The translations under genes were made by a program, and so were the position numbers. Positions 36,401-51,400 of a DNA stretch of 64,000 bases are shown in pieces; position 1 is the stretch's first letter, and every line of letters begins with the position of its first letter. The notes below the pieces were generated by a model. It did not search any database. It saw only the letters and a program-made list of their open reading frames with translations, and was not told the origin of the DNA. Origin of the DNA: Dryas octopetala. Taxonomy: Eukaryota; Streptophyta; Magnoliopsida; Rosales; Rosaceae. The stretch is from NCBI GenBank assembly GCA_963921425.1, contig OY992836.1, positions 13,781,614-13,845,613 on the forward strand, in the 5' to 3' direction.

Positions 36401-39400
36401 CCATATGCAAGAGAGTCACTGTACATCTCCGCAGGCCAACAGGGGACAGATGGAAGCTTTTATTCTGAATATTTCTCATTTTTCTTGTGGTCTTGTAATT
36501 GAAGATGAAAGTGGTATATGCATCCATTCTCCACTGTGTGTTACAGATGCACACTTACTATAGATTTATGTAAATGGTTGGTGTATTTTCGCAGGTGGTG
36601 TTCAGGAACTTGTGCTTGAGGTTGATGTCCATGTGAACTTTGAATTGGCAAACATGAGAAGAAAATTTATATTTGATCTTTCTCGCATGTCAATCTTTTC
36701 TCGGGTCCTTCAAGAAATTGTGGAAAATGAAATCCAAATTCCACATTTTTCTTCTGTCATATCAAATGTTTCTCTGTCTCATGTTGTATCTGGAGGTTCT
36801 GCTTCAGATTCTCAGCATGGGGATGGGATTCATCCTGTTCATGATGCAAGTTGTTCAAGAGATCCTGGATCACAGGAAGAGTTTTCTGTACACAATTCTC
36901 AGCCTGAGGCCTTCCGTCTAAGTCATCAGAAATTTATCCTGAATCATTTAGGTGCTTTCATATCAGTTGAGAAGCCTTTAAAGGAACCCTTGTGCTTAAA
37001 TGAGGTTTGGGTTGGAAGTGGATCTATTTCATGTTTCGATGTTACAATATCTCTATCTCAAATACAGGTGAGCAAGTCTATATTTCTCTGGTTCCTTTTA
37101 ATGTTGATATCAGTTAAAACAATGCATTCATGCTGCTTTAGCATTGTTTAGTATTACTAAAGCATGTGATTGCCTTGTTTGTGGCTTACAATTGCCAAGT
37201 CATGTGCCACTGAATCTGATCTGCTTTTATGCATCAGATGCTTTTGTCTATGATTTCATCCTTCTCTGGGGTATTTGGGGAGGAGATGATAAGTGAATCA
37301 GATAGAAAGCACCAGTACAGTGATGAGGAACTCGGGAACAGTTTGGAGACAATGGTTCCTAATGGTATACAGCTTTCCTAAATGATAAATCTCTTGCTTT
37401 CAGATTTGAGCTAACAAATATTCTGATCTGTATAGGTGCAATAGTTGCAATTCAGGATGTCCATCAACATATGTACTTTACAGTTGAGGGTGAAGAGAAT
37501 AAGTACAGTCTAGCAGGTGCAGTTCATTATTCTCTTGTGGGAGAAAGGGCTCTTTTCAGGGTATGGTATATTTGTTACTAAGCATTTCTAATGGGTAGAT
37601 CATGATGAATACTAGTTTTCCCAATTAAAAAATTGGGTGTTTTTAATATATAGTTCAAGTAGCTCTCTGCATAACGATATATGTCTGCAGCTTGTTTGGT
37701 ATTAAAGTATTAAATTTGAAGTTGTTCAAAATACTGATATCAAATCACAGATTTTTGGTCGTGCTCTTAGGTTTGTATTTTGAAAGGGTAACATGATAAT
37801 TTCTGTGCAATCACTGTCTGGGTGGGATGCTCAGCTATGTGGCTTTTTGGTCTGTGTGATTTGTTGAATGCCATTTGTTTTGTTCATGCTATGTAGGTCC
37901 TAATTTGAGTTGTTTTAGTTAAAATTTATCTGATATATCCATTTGGGGGTTGAGATAACCATTAGTTCCAGGTTGGAACAAACAAGCCAAGTGAATAGGA
38001 AGTACAGAAAATACATAATCCCTGATAAAGCCAGTGAACGGTCATGCTTGCGGGATAGAAAATAATTAAAAAGGGTAGAAAGTGGAAGATAGATACAATC
38101 CGTAAGTTTGAATGACTCCTGAAAAATGCAGCCTTGATGTGGTGAATAGACCATTCAGTCCCTTCACATGCTCTATTTTTTTCTTTGCTTTCAAAGCCCC
38201 TATCCGCGTAGAGGCAAACTTTCTAATCTAGTTTTCTATTTTTATTCCAAAACTTCTCATGGAAACTCTCTGGAACCTTTAAAAGAAACTTCTGTTGCTA
38301 GATAAATAATTATACAAATAAAAACTAGAAACAACAGCTCTATTGTCACCAAACAATGTAACAAGAGGTGATGAATTAAGTAACATGACATCAAGTAATC
38401 AATGAAGCCTTACCCAACTGGATTAAAAAAAGGGAGATAATTGGAGTAATTTTTTTTTGGGTCAAAAAATAGAGTAATTACAAATGAAGATTTTAACTAA
38501 ATAATTACGACATTGTGCAATTGACTACTCAGCTTTGATACAACTCTTTGGTTGTATTTACTGATTCTTCTCTCTTTTTATCTTTTTGGTGTTGCCATGG
38601 TCCGTGCCATCTCTGCTGAAACTCATGTGTAGGTCAGCTATCACAATCAAGGGAGATGGAGGTCATCAGTTTCGTGGTTCTCCTTGATATCATTGCATGC
38701 TAAGAATGCTTCAGGGGAGCCATTGCGCTTGAACTACCGTCCAGGATCTGGTTTTGTTGACATCTCTAGCACTAATGATAATGGGTGGGCACTTTGGAGA
38801 GCACTTTCTTGTGAGCCTGAAAGTTGTGAGGGCGACATTGACAGGGAGCCCTACAATCAATTGGTTAAAAGGACTTTTTACCTTGTGAACAAGAAGAATG
38901 ACTCTGCTGTTGCTTTTGTAGATGGGATTCCAGAATTTGTTAGGAAGCCTGGAAATCCCTTCAAGTTGAAAGTGTTCCATAATTCTTCTGTAATTCATGA
39001 CACAAAGATGGATGGCTACCCTGGGGAGGCATCTGGAACTAGTCCGCAACATAATGCACTCAGGGATGAAGGGAAAACTTCTGAGAACATTGGAAAGCTC
39101 CCTTGCATTGATGTTACATTTGACAAAATTTCTTTGACCATTTTCCATGAACTTGTAGATACAAAAGACATGTTTCCTCTCCTTCGTGGTTGCATTGACA
39201 GAACCAAACTTATTGTCCAAATTCTTCCTTCTAAAACCAGGGTTATAAGCATGTCAACGACAGTGCTATATTACTTTGATGCACAAAGAAACTTATGGTG
39301 AGTATTTATGCTGAATAAAATTTTATAGATTCTATTATTTTCTTATGGATTTCTTTTACTTTACAATCCATCCCAATTTGGCCAGCTTTCAATACATTTC

Positions 39401-42400
39401 CTCTATTGTATTTGAACTGTAGGAGAGAACTTCTCCACCCACTTGAAATATGCTTTTTCTATCGTACTAGCAGCCAACTTCAGGGTTCAGAGGCTGTTTT
39501 GCATGGAGTACCTGTTCATATCCACTGCAGAACTAAAGAGGTTAAGATTGTGATTTCTTGAGTGAAAGGATCCACCCAAAAAAAAAAAGAACAAGAAGCA
39601 GAAGAAAGGACTATTTTTACTATGTATATCCTTATTTTAACAAAGTTGTGATATGGAATATTTTCAGGTGAATATATCCCTATCCGAGCTTTCACTGGAC
39701 ATAATTCTCTTTGTGGTCGGGAAATTAGATGTAGCTGGTCCTTTTTCAGTGAGAAGCAATAAGATTTGGGGCAATTGTTGCAAGGTTTGCTACTCTGTTG
39801 TCTAATCAGTTCATGAAGCATCAAATACTGTACATACTTGAAATATACTATGTATGCAAATAAACCTTATATGTCAATATGCATAACTATGCATCTTTGC
39901 TTGCAAATGCGCCCATGTTACCGTCTTTTTGTGTCTTGTGGAGAATAGGTGTATTTTCTATGCCAATCGCCTGCCTAATGTGAGTGAGATCTTTCACCAT
40001 GTTTGTTACAGACTTACAGTAGCCGATATGTTCATGTTGTCTAATAATTTGACTAAATTTGTGAACTGCCACCTGCTCACATATAGTCGCACCAAGTGAG
40101 TGTCAAAATGTTCTGGAAGAGCTGTGTATTTTTCAGTTAACTTATTGTTATGGTTGGCTCCCCTTGAGTCCCAATTGATCCCAATGGATAGATCTTTCTG
40201 ATGAATTGCTAGTAGAGCTCTATTTTACTTGGTAGGTAATCCTAGGTAATCCACCAACCTCATTGTTCATAAATTTTTATACAAATTCCATTTTTACTAG
40301 TGATTGGCTATAGTGTGGGTCTGAAGTGAATTTGGATATTGATATTGAATTTGATCTAATACATGTAGATAATTTAAGATGCTTGGATCAGATATGTCTG
40401 AGAGCTTAGCATTTAAATTTTCTTGCCTGGAAGTCTGAAACCACAGACTTCACAACTACATGCCACCTTTGAGGGCCTACAATTAAAACACTATGAATAG
40501 AATAGGTGCTGCTGTTGGTGCCACATCTAACTGGTCCTTCATTGTGTGATGGGTTTGGTTTTAAATTTTATTTGGTTTAGCGTAAGGAGCTTTTATTTGT
40601 AAGGTATAGTTGGCTTCACAAAATTATATTTAGTTATAGAAAGCTGTGATATAGATGGAATATTTCTGTTCCTCCATTTCTCTCCTTTGCTCCCCTCCCT
40701 TTCTTTGCTTTGCTCCTCTCTGTCTCTAATTTTGTCTAGTGTCTTATAATGAATCCTGATTGTGGCTTTTATTACAAATTCCTACAATGGCAGGTGGAGA
40801 ACCAGTCAGGCTTAAACCTTCTTTGTCACTTCCATGATAAGCGAAGTGTATCAGTTTCCAGAAGGCAGTCTGCATCCGTTATTTTAAGGTAGCTCATTGT
40901 AATACTGAAATCATACTAATCCACATGTGCAAGGCAGGATCAGATGACGTATCAGAAGAAAATTTTCCATTTTTCTAATCAAAGTATACCTGTGTTCTGA
41001 GCTCTATATTAAAGAGAGAGTTCCTAGTCTCCAATAAACTAGATATAAAACACATTAAATATTTTATTATCTGGAAAAAGGTGTTATGATGATTCTGTGG
41101 GGAATGGAACTTCTGTCATAAAATTAATAATATTGCTTTAGCACTCTTCTGGAACATGAAACAGGTCATGTGAATCCTTGCATAGGTGACGCATTCTCTG
41201 GGGGGTTGTGTTGAGTGTTTTATGTGTTATTGGTTGAGGTTGTCGAACTATTTTTGATGGACTTCTCATCCATCTTACCTTGTATTTTCTTCTATTTTTA
41301 ATATTTCATTAATAAAGTTTGTGTTTCTTATAAAAAAAAGTTAATATTAATTACTACTTAATTGTAAGGTGCTCGGATTTGGCAAGCCAACCTCCAGAGA
41401 ATGCATCAGTTGTTTCAATCCAACTTGCTGTTCCTAGATCCTTTATGACTTCTTCTATTAATGTCTCTCTTTTAGAAGCTCAAGCACTTGCTTGGAGAAC
41501 ACGTATAATGTCACTTCAAGGTATATTCTATTTTCTCTATATAGAATAATGAAATACTATGATTGGTTTTTTTCCTGTTCTTTGAACATAAAATAGTTCT
41601 GATTATTCCAACCAGCATATACCCTTGGATACAGCCTGCATTCTTGATACTGTCCTAGTCAAATGAAATAAGTTCTTTTTTTTCCTTTCATTTGTCTAAA
41701 TGGTTATAAGGTTGGATCTTTAAGTTGAATAAATTGTAAAGGTCGATAATGAACTCTTAAACTTAATGGACACAATGAATGGAAATTCTATGAGGTTGTG
41801 GGTGAAGTGAAATATGCTTCCAAAGTGTTCGGAAATGTAGAAAATATGACTGGGCAAACAGTTATATGATTTCATTACATGAATTGATCATACATGTAGG
41901 ATATTGATAAGCACTCTTATGTATGCTTGTTTGCATGCATTAGTTTGACCCATAGACAGAAATTAGTATGGCTAAGTACTTAGTTGCTACATTAGAAGAG
42001 ACAATTCACTCAGCAGAGAAGAACTTAAAGATCAAACTTACTGGATGAGCTAGGCTAAGATTGGTCAAAGACATTAGCTTTTGATTTTTGGTATAATTGA
42101 CTTAGTTTTGCTTTTGAACCAACCAACTATTTTTTATGCTAGTTTCCTAGTTGTTGGTGAGGATTTTAGCATTCAATTTTAAGTTACTTGTGTTTGGATT
42201 CACATATTCCTTCCTTTTTCATTATTGACAGATTCAAGAACCTATCCTGGGCCATTTGTTATCATTGATGTTTCAAGGAAATCTGAGGTATTTCATCCAT
42301 TGCTCTGTCTGAATTTCATTGAGTTCATTCTAGAGAGACTCACATTATTTTCATTATATTTGCTTTATGGTTATTAATTTTCTGTTTTTTTGTAGGATGG

Positions 42401-45400
42401 TTTGTCGATTGTTATTTCTCCTTTGATTAGAATACATAATGAAACTGGGCTCTCTATGGAGGTACGATTTCGACGACCTCAGCAGGAGGAAGATGAGTTT
42501 GCTTCAGTGGTGCTAAATGCGGGTGATACAATTGATGACTCTATGGCCATGTTTGATGCTATAAATCTGTCTGGTGGAAGAAAGAAGGCACTGATGTCTT
42601 TAAGTCTTGGTATGCATTCTCAATGCCAGTTAGTTTCAATTAAATCAAAATCCCAATTTCCTTTAATTCAGTTCATGTGTTATATATTTCGTAACAAACC
42701 TCCATAATCATTAATAGCTTTTTTAAAGTTCAGGTATCAAAAACATAATGTCAATCAGTTTGTATACTCATTATGTGTTGCACCACTTTTGAATCAAAGA
42801 TAATTAGTTAGTGGAGGCAGACTTTTGGACTGCATATGTCTGTTTGTTTTCCACTCATCTCTGTGGGCATTGGCACAATGCTTTTCTATGAAAACTATGC
42901 TGTATCTATCCTCAAATGCCTCTCAAAAACTCAGGTGAAGAATAAAGTTATAATCTGGCAATCAAAATGCAAATTTACCTGGAAAGTTAGGCTGCTGTGA
43001 GGCCGATCACAGTGTTATTATGTCATTGCTGCTCTTTAGCTGCAGAAATATGGGCTCTTTTTATTTTTTTCTGGTCCGAACAGGTATATGGGATCTTTTT
43101 GTCAGCCTGATTTTAACTTGGTCTGTTTGAGCTTTAAGCCTGATGCAAGAGATTTAATCGTTTTCTAGTTATTGAAAGTATACGTAGACATGTTAACCTA
43201 CTAAGGGCAGAGCAGTGTTCTCTGGCTAATACTGAAGATTCTATTTTGTTGCCATTGCTCTTTTCCTCTCCTCTATTAGTCCTACATCTTTTGCTTAAGC
43301 AATAAAAGCTAGGACATGCAATTAACGCTTTCATTTTTTTTTTCATTATCTTGTTTCATTTTTGCTACTCTCCTGAAAACTACATGTTTGGTGTCTGTTA
43401 TGCAGGTAATTTCTTGTTCTCTTTTAGACCTGAAATTACAGATGGCTTTATGAATTCCAAGAATTCACCTTCAGCAGAATGGTCAGATGATCTTAAAGGT
43501 GGAAAGGCAGTTCGTCTCTCTGGAATTTTTGATAAATTGAGCTACAAAGTGCGGAAGGCTTTGTTTACTGAATCAGTGAAATGTTCCTTCAGCACTGCAC
43601 ATTGTACCCTTAAATCTGATGGGACCAATATTGCCGACATGCATTTTCTGATTCAGAGTATTGGGAGAAATGTGCCTGTTGTACAACCTAATAGGTCTAC
43701 AGATGGCCTTGAAAAGAGCAAATCATCAGTTGCATTACAAGAGCAAAAGGATATTTATCTTCTTCCTACAGTACGCGTATCCAATTTGTTGCACATGGAG
43801 ATACATGTACTTTTACGTGAATCAGGTAAGGAGAGGGAAACTTCAGGGATCATCATTAGTTCTTTTACTTTACAACTTCTAAGTTACATTATTTGCCTCA
43901 GTGCAGATCGATATTCCACCATTGGCTCTGACGACGATAGGAATCAATCAACCATTTCATGTGGTTCAGTGGCTGAATTTTATGCCAACCCTTCCATAAT
44001 ATACTTTACTGTTACTTTAACCACTTATAATTCAAGCTGCAAACCAGTGAACAGTAGTGATTGGGTCAAAAAGTTACTGAAGCAGAAAAGTGATGCCCAT
44101 TGTTTGGACATTGATCTTGATTTTGGTGGGGGAAAGTATTTTGCTTCTTTAAGATTGTCTCGAGGGAACAGGGGCACATTAGAGGTTGTTATTTATATGG
44201 CTTTCAGTTTCTGCTATATTCTTGATGCTTATATAAGTCAACAGAGTATTAAACACATTTTGGATTTCGTCATTTGAAGTAATACATGCTGTATGAGTTC
44301 TACAGATATATGCTAAGCATATGGCTAATTATATTAGTTCTATATCTTGTCGGATTTAATCGCTATATCCCATTTGCAGGCTGCTATTTTCACACCATAT
44401 GCCCTGAAAAATGATACTGAGTTTGCCTTTTATTTGTTTGTTCCTAATAAAAGGCCTCTTTCTAGGTAATCCCCCCTTCTCAGAATATTGATAAGTACTG
44501 CTCTATGTTGCGTACTTGATAGCTGTAATTATGTGCAGGGATGAAGAAGAGAACTATGGTTCTGACATCCCTCCAGAGTTTGGATTATATTTGCCTCCAA
44601 AGTCAACCAGATCATGGTTCTTAAGGTAAGATAAATTATTGTTAATGGCTTTTGCTTAATTGCACACTTCTACAGGTATCCCTTTGATGTTATGGCCTTA
44701 TGGGCATCTTATGTTGCCAGAACCAACAAAGTGCGTCTCAAATTGCTAGAAGATAATCCATCTGAGACGCTGATCGACTTGGATGCTTTATCAGGCCTTG
44801 CGGAGATAAGCTTGGAAGTAGAGAAAGGATCTGGACTCAAATCTATTAGAAAGCTTGGGGTTTCCACGGGACCGCCTTTGAGTAGAGTGGTTGTGCCATC
44901 ACAAATAGTAACTATGGTCCCAAGACATGTTGTAGTTAATGAATCAGAAGAAAGTATCATTGTTCGTCAATGTTATTTACAGGTTTGCTCACATTGTTAT
45001 ATCTTTGTGGCTCCTTTTCTTTTCTTTTCTTTTCTTTTCTTTTAGCACGTCTTTATTATTATTTATTTTTGCTTTATTCATTCATTTTTATGTTTATTTT
45101 CGCATTGTATTCTGACTTTGTTCTTTCATATTTAATTGGGAAAGGATGATACAGAAGGCATGGTCCCCATAAACAGTAAGCAGAGGGCAACTCTACAGCT
45201 ATGGAATGGAATGAATAAGAAGAGAGATTTCAGTTTGTTTGAAAATTTTATAAAACATCACAGAAAAGTTGATGATTCACTGATATATATCCAGTTTCGA
45301 CTGAAAGAGTCTAAATTAGGTTGGTCAGGGCCAGTATGCATTGCTTCACTAGGAAGATTTTTCCTCAAATTCAAAAAGCAACAATTGGACCAAGGGACAC

Positions 45401-48400
45401 CACTAGAAAAAAATGTAACAGAATTTGCTGCTGTTCATGTTGTGGAAGAAGGCTCTACTCTTGTTTTACACTTCCATAAACCTCCCAAAGTCAGTCTACC
45501 ATATCGGATTGAGAATTGCTTGCGTGATGTATCTATAACATACTACCAGAAGGTTCTGCTGTTGTTACCTTTCTTTATTTCTCATATACTATTTTAATAG
45601 ATACGAATGGTATGTGATGTGTTTTTAAATTTCCATTTTCATTTTTTACTTGAAAATTTCCAGGACTCATTGGAGCCAGAGATTCTTGGATCTGAAAGTG
45701 GTACTGATTATGTTTGGGATGATTCGACTCTTCCACATAAGTTGGTTGTCAGAATCAATGGTACTCACTAATCTCATTACGTTGTATAAGTTATTCAAAG
45801 TAATCCATTGAGTGCAAATGATGATTTTGTTTGGTACTTTATGTCCAATATAGAGATGATCAAACTTGAAAGTGTCTTTTTAACACATCTTAATTCTCTT
45901 AGAGACTTCTCTTCGCATTCATTTAGACCTATCACATGACTAGAAAAACGTCCTATATGCATTTTGTGCTGAATTATGGCACGAAAGTTAGGTTTTTCTG
46001 ATACTTTCGTACCCATGTGCAATGTGGACACAATTTTTGAAGTATCCTTGTAACATGGGTACTCATAATTTATGTGTAACTTAGCTGGCTAATTGATTTT
46101 TCTTGTAGATAGTCTTCTACTCCGTGAAATTAACCTGGATAAGGTGCGGGCATGGAAGCCTTTCTACAAACCAAGGCAGCGGAATGGATTGGCATCTCAG
46201 CTATCATTGGGAAAAAAATCAGGAGACCAGAGAACTGATTTTGGTGAGTTCAATGGCATGGAGATGGTGAAGGTGGGGTATGAAATATATGCAGATGGTC
46301 CAACCCGGGTTTTAAGATTTTGTGAGATTTCCAGCAGCCACAAGGGAGAGACAATGTTTCATTCGTGTGAGAAGATTCAACTAAGAGTTCATCAATTTAC
46401 CATCCACCTACTTGAACATGAAAAGCAGGCAAGTCAAAGAGTCATATCGAATCCTTAGGTCACTGAATTACCTGTTATCCAACTTCCTATTATTGATTTT
46501 TGTTCAACCTCCTTGCCTGGATCCTTTTATTTTATTTGCATTGTATGAAGTTTGCAAAATTGGTATTTTTCTTTGTGAAAGAATATTAAAGTAGACCGTA
46601 GATCTCATGGGTAGTGATTCAGATAGTTCCTTCTTTCTTTGGTTACACTTTTAATAATGATAAAACTTTATATTTTAGATGGAACTTAGACCTCTGTTGC
46701 TGACTTGTTGCTCAGTTCATGGTTGTTGTGCTCGACCCAGTCAACCAATGAAATTTAATGATAAAGTTTCTATTTTAGATGGAACTTATACCTTTGTTGA
46801 TGACTTCCTCTTAATTCTTGGTTCTTGTACTTGAACCCAGTAACCAATGAACATTTAGAAATACACACTCTGAGGGGGAGTAAAAAGAACAGCTTGAGAT
46901 TGAGTTCTTGTGTGTGCGTGGGTGGAGGCTAGATTGCATTAGGTGCAATGTCAGCATCTATTTTAAAATACTGCTGAGAAGATAATATTTCAAAAGTGAG
47001 CTTATAGTATAGTATGACTGACAATGAATAGCTGTTATTATGGAAAAATTATCTCCATTAATTGACAGTGTTCAAGACTTCAAGTTGCCCTTCATTATGC
47101 TCAAGCATATCTATTTACAGCAATAGCAATCAGGGTCTTGCCTTTCAGGCATCATCATTCTATGGAGACACTATAGTGGCATCGTGTCATCTTTTTTACA
47201 TTGTTGTTCAACTAAATGACTCTTCTGTTATGATTCTGAAGGAGGGAGATGATATGGAACCATCAGCTTATACACCAATAATAGCTGCAAGAATTGGGAA
47301 TATTAACTTAGATTCTCTCTATACTTATGAGCAAAAGTTTAGCCAGATCAGTGTACAGGTAATATTTTATATGATTGTTGCCTTACAACTGAGAGTCAGT
47401 GATCCTTACATGTCATCTTCTATTATTTTCTTGTTTTGGAGTGTCTTAATACAATTTTTCAGGCATTTTTCTTACTGCCGTGCCTTCTTGAAATCAAATG
47501 CAGTCATTGAATTTGGAGCACAAATGGGTCGGAGCTCCTTTTGCAGCAATGCTTCGTAGACATCAATTAGACTACAATGACTCAAATGATTGTGCACTCA
47601 AAATTGTTGTCATCTTGCTTTCAACCAGCTCCAATGTTGTACAAATTAAATACTCATCTATTGCTCTGCAGGTAAAATCAGTCACCTTACATTTAATCGT
47701 TTATGTTAACTCTATTTCCCCCCCCTTAAGCTTTTGTATATATGTTTTATTTTCCTTTTGTTATTGTTAAGCAACAACCTAATTACTTAAGTAAATATAC
47801 AGCTATTGCCTAAACTTAAGTAATTACACAGCTAAGAGTTGACTAATGAGATCAATTAGGTTGTTGCTTAACAGTTCTATTTGCTTCTATAAATGTCAGC
47901 TAGTGAAAAACTTCCATTATTAAAGATGTCTCCCATAGATTTGATAGTGGTATATCTACACTGCATTGGCTGTAGCAGCTTTGAATTTGTGATTTCGTCT
48001 TCCACAGCCAATGGATTTAAATCTTGATGAGGAGACATTAGTGAAACTTGTCCCATTCTGGAGAACATCTCTTAGTGACTCCAAGAGCCGTCAGTATTAT
48101 TTTGATCATTTTGAGATCCACCCGATAAAGGTTAGGTCCTTTTCTTATTTATTCATTTTTGAAATATTCCCTTTATAGAATTTTGTCTTAATTATTCTTA
48201 TTAGACGGTCGTCCAAATTATAAGACTGTATGGGAACTCACCTGTGTTTGTATGTCCTTTTAGATTTTTGCAAACTTTCTTCCTGGGGACTCGTATTCAA
48301 GTTATAGCTCAACCGAGGAGGCTCTAAGGTCCTTATTGCACAGTGTAGTAAAGGTGGCACAGACTACTTGTGGAAATTTATCTTATCTTACAATTAAATG

Positions 48401-51400
48401 TTTAAATCACATGTCTTCTGGAATTTCATGAGAGCATTTCTCCATCGATTTCTTTACCCTATTCTATTTCTTTAGGTCCCTGCGATAAAAAATAAGGTTG
48501 TAGAGCTCAACGGTGTTCTGGTCACTCATGCTTTGATTACGATGCGTGAATTACTTATCAAATGTGCACAACATTATTCATGGTAAATCTGTCATATATA
48601 TTGTCTTGTTTTGTGATTTAAGTAGTATGTTTGTTCATGTCTGACTGAAGATTTGTTTATCTAGGTATGCCATGAGGGCAATCTATATTGCAAAAGGAAG
48701 TCCGTTGCTTCCACCAGATTTTGTGTCAATCTTTGATGACACGGCTTCATCCTCTCTTGATGTCTTCTTTGATCCTTCCCGCGGGTTAATGAATCTTCCA
48801 GGTTTCACCTTGGGTATGCCTTTTACACTGTTCATTCTTTGATTCTTCTTTCTCTGTTGTTCCTTTTTTTCTTCTATTTAACTTCCCTTGTTTGATTGGT
48901 ACTACTACTACCATGATAATAGTTGGGCCTAATAGTTCAAAGTTATTCCACCTTTATAAGTAATGATGCAAGTACTAAAATTACCATCACGATCGTCAAT
49001 CTTTGTGTTCAGCATATACATGGGTTAAATGTATTGGTTTAGAAATGAAGTTTTTATAATCCTTTGGTTGAGAAATCTGGTGTTTCTTTGATATTAGAAG
49101 AAAATATATTATGTTTGTATTTTTCCTCTTTTTATTTTTTTCATTTTGGTTTTATTTTTGGGTCTAACAGATTAACACATCGAAAGAAGAATTTATTAAA
49201 GTTTCATTTCCAGGATTTGTTTGAAATTGAGAATCAAAGATCAAAATGCCTTTTACATATTATGGGGAATAATACTTTTATAATATTCTAGTTTTCTTGA
49301 TCTCTTAACAGGATTTGCCAACTTTTTTCATCGAGTAGAAATGTATAGGTCTATATTGCATATATATGTCAAAGATAAAGGTCAAAAAGTTTAAAGAGTT
49401 ATTTTCTTTCTTTTTTCGTTATTATTATTTTTTTTTCCCTCTTAAATGATAGATACCTTAAAGGGTGATTGATCACTGCAGAATCAGATTAAGCCTAACA
49501 AATTGAAGATTCTAGTACCATTGTCCAGTTATGTACTTTTGCATTTTGTGGATTGTTATTAACACAAAATGCATGTTGTCTAATGTGACATTTGCTGGTC
49601 TGCTGGAAATATCAAGTTGATTTCTTTTTGTCTGCCTTTTCCTGTCTGAATGTCAACTTGTACTTCCATATTTGTATAATCGCTTAGTTCTTTCAGATAA
49701 CCAAGTCTGGTCCTCACTCCCGAGTGTCATTTTTCCTCTGTTTTATCTCTGACTTGAAATATGTTTTTTGCTGGTCTGGCTGTTGGGGCAGGTACCTTCA
49801 AATTAATCCGTAAATGCATCGATGGTAAAGGGTTCTCAGGAACAAAACGCTATTTTGGTGATCTAGGAAAATCTGTAAGTTTTATATTCTTTCAGTTACA
49901 AATATGTTTGCAAAGCCACACACATACCCAAAAACCATCAACTTCATGTTGGCTTTGCAGTTGAGAACAGCGGGGTCAAATGTACTCTTTGCCGCAGTCA
50001 CTGAAATATCAGACTCTGTTCTGAAGGGCGCAGAAGCAAGTGGTTTTAATGGAGTGGTAGGAATAATCTTAACATTACTAGCTGCATATTTCATAATTTT
50101 TGGTGGATCTGAAAATAAGAAATGACTGTTGAAATCTTTGACATTTTGGCTGTCATGGTATTTTCTTCAAGGTGACTGGCTTTCACCAAGGAATGTTGAA
50201 ATTGGCTATGGAGCCATCATTACTAGGGAGTGCTGTGATGGAAGGTGGCCCGGATAGAAAGATTAAGCTTGACCGAAGTCCTGCTGTTGATGAGGTAATA
50301 TCTTGGGGCACATTGGAGGGAATCGAACCTTGGCCTATCCTAATCCTAAGTTATTAACTCATTACCCCACCCACCCTCACCACTTGGGCTAACCCCAACA
50401 GCTTAGCACCTTCCTATTTCATTAGTGTCAATACTAAAAAAGTTTCTTGCATGGGAATTCCATGTTTTAGGGACAGTTTATGACTTCACCTCACTAGCTG
50501 ACACCAGAATGGCAATGCCAACAGGCTTAAAAACCTTGTGCCAACCCTTTAAACCTATACTCATATCTGCCATTGCGAACTACAATAAAATGAGCTTAAG
50601 ACGCTACTCCAAATTCAAATAGAGATAAGTAGAACAAATCAGTGAGTAGAACCCTAAGTCTGATCAGACTCAATCTGGCAAAGCAGTGAGTAGAACCCTT
50701 GCGTGGGCCAATGTTCAGTATGGTAATGATAACTATGCCTTACTGTAATTAGCTTATTCCGTCCCCTCCCTTTATTTTCCCTGTTAACAGTGTAGTTTTG
50801 AAGCTAGTAACTTTACTGAAATTGCATTCTGGTGTGGGTTGTGAGTATAGATAGGTAAGACCAAAAAGATTATGACAAGAAATACCAATCACCAATAAAG
50901 GGCGACTCTTTTTAGAATGAAATATTGAGAAAATTTAGTTTTCACTATGTACCACCATGTTGGGGATTCTTTTTCTGTATGGTGCTTTGAAAATTAATCA
51001 CCATTAGTTTTTTGTACTACTGCAGTTATATATTGAAGGATACCTGCAAGCCATGTTGGACACACTCTATAGACAAGAATATTTGAGGGTCAGAGTCATT
51101 GAAAATCAGGTAATCTTAAAAGAAATCAGAAAGCTTTTCTGGTATAGATTAATAATTCCATTCATATATGTTTTATCTTGATATTAGAACTTATCACTAG
51201 GTCCAGTGACTAGAGTATAGAAGTTTAGCATACATTGTATGGAATAGTCGCATGAAATCTTTATTTGGTAATGATGGCCCATTCTTTGTGCGGTGAAGTT
51301 TGTTTAAAGTCCAGCAGTAGAGTGCATGTCTACTGACAGATCTTTGAGTTGAATTTTCTTTTTAGGCAATGCTGTCATTGCCTGCCAATCTTCTAATCGA

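Noticed and set aside
44677..44720. Earlier acceptor for the VPS13 exon at 44721
   Set aside because: It would leave an intron of only about 51 bases, short for plants, and add residues that do not fit the repeated region; the later AG also keeps phase. Not excluded.
47062..47241. Upstream extension of VPS13 exon 25 in the open frame
   Set aside because: The frame is open but the residues look unlike any VPS13 protein, and joining from the previous exon through the AG at 47068 meets a stop or breaks phase.
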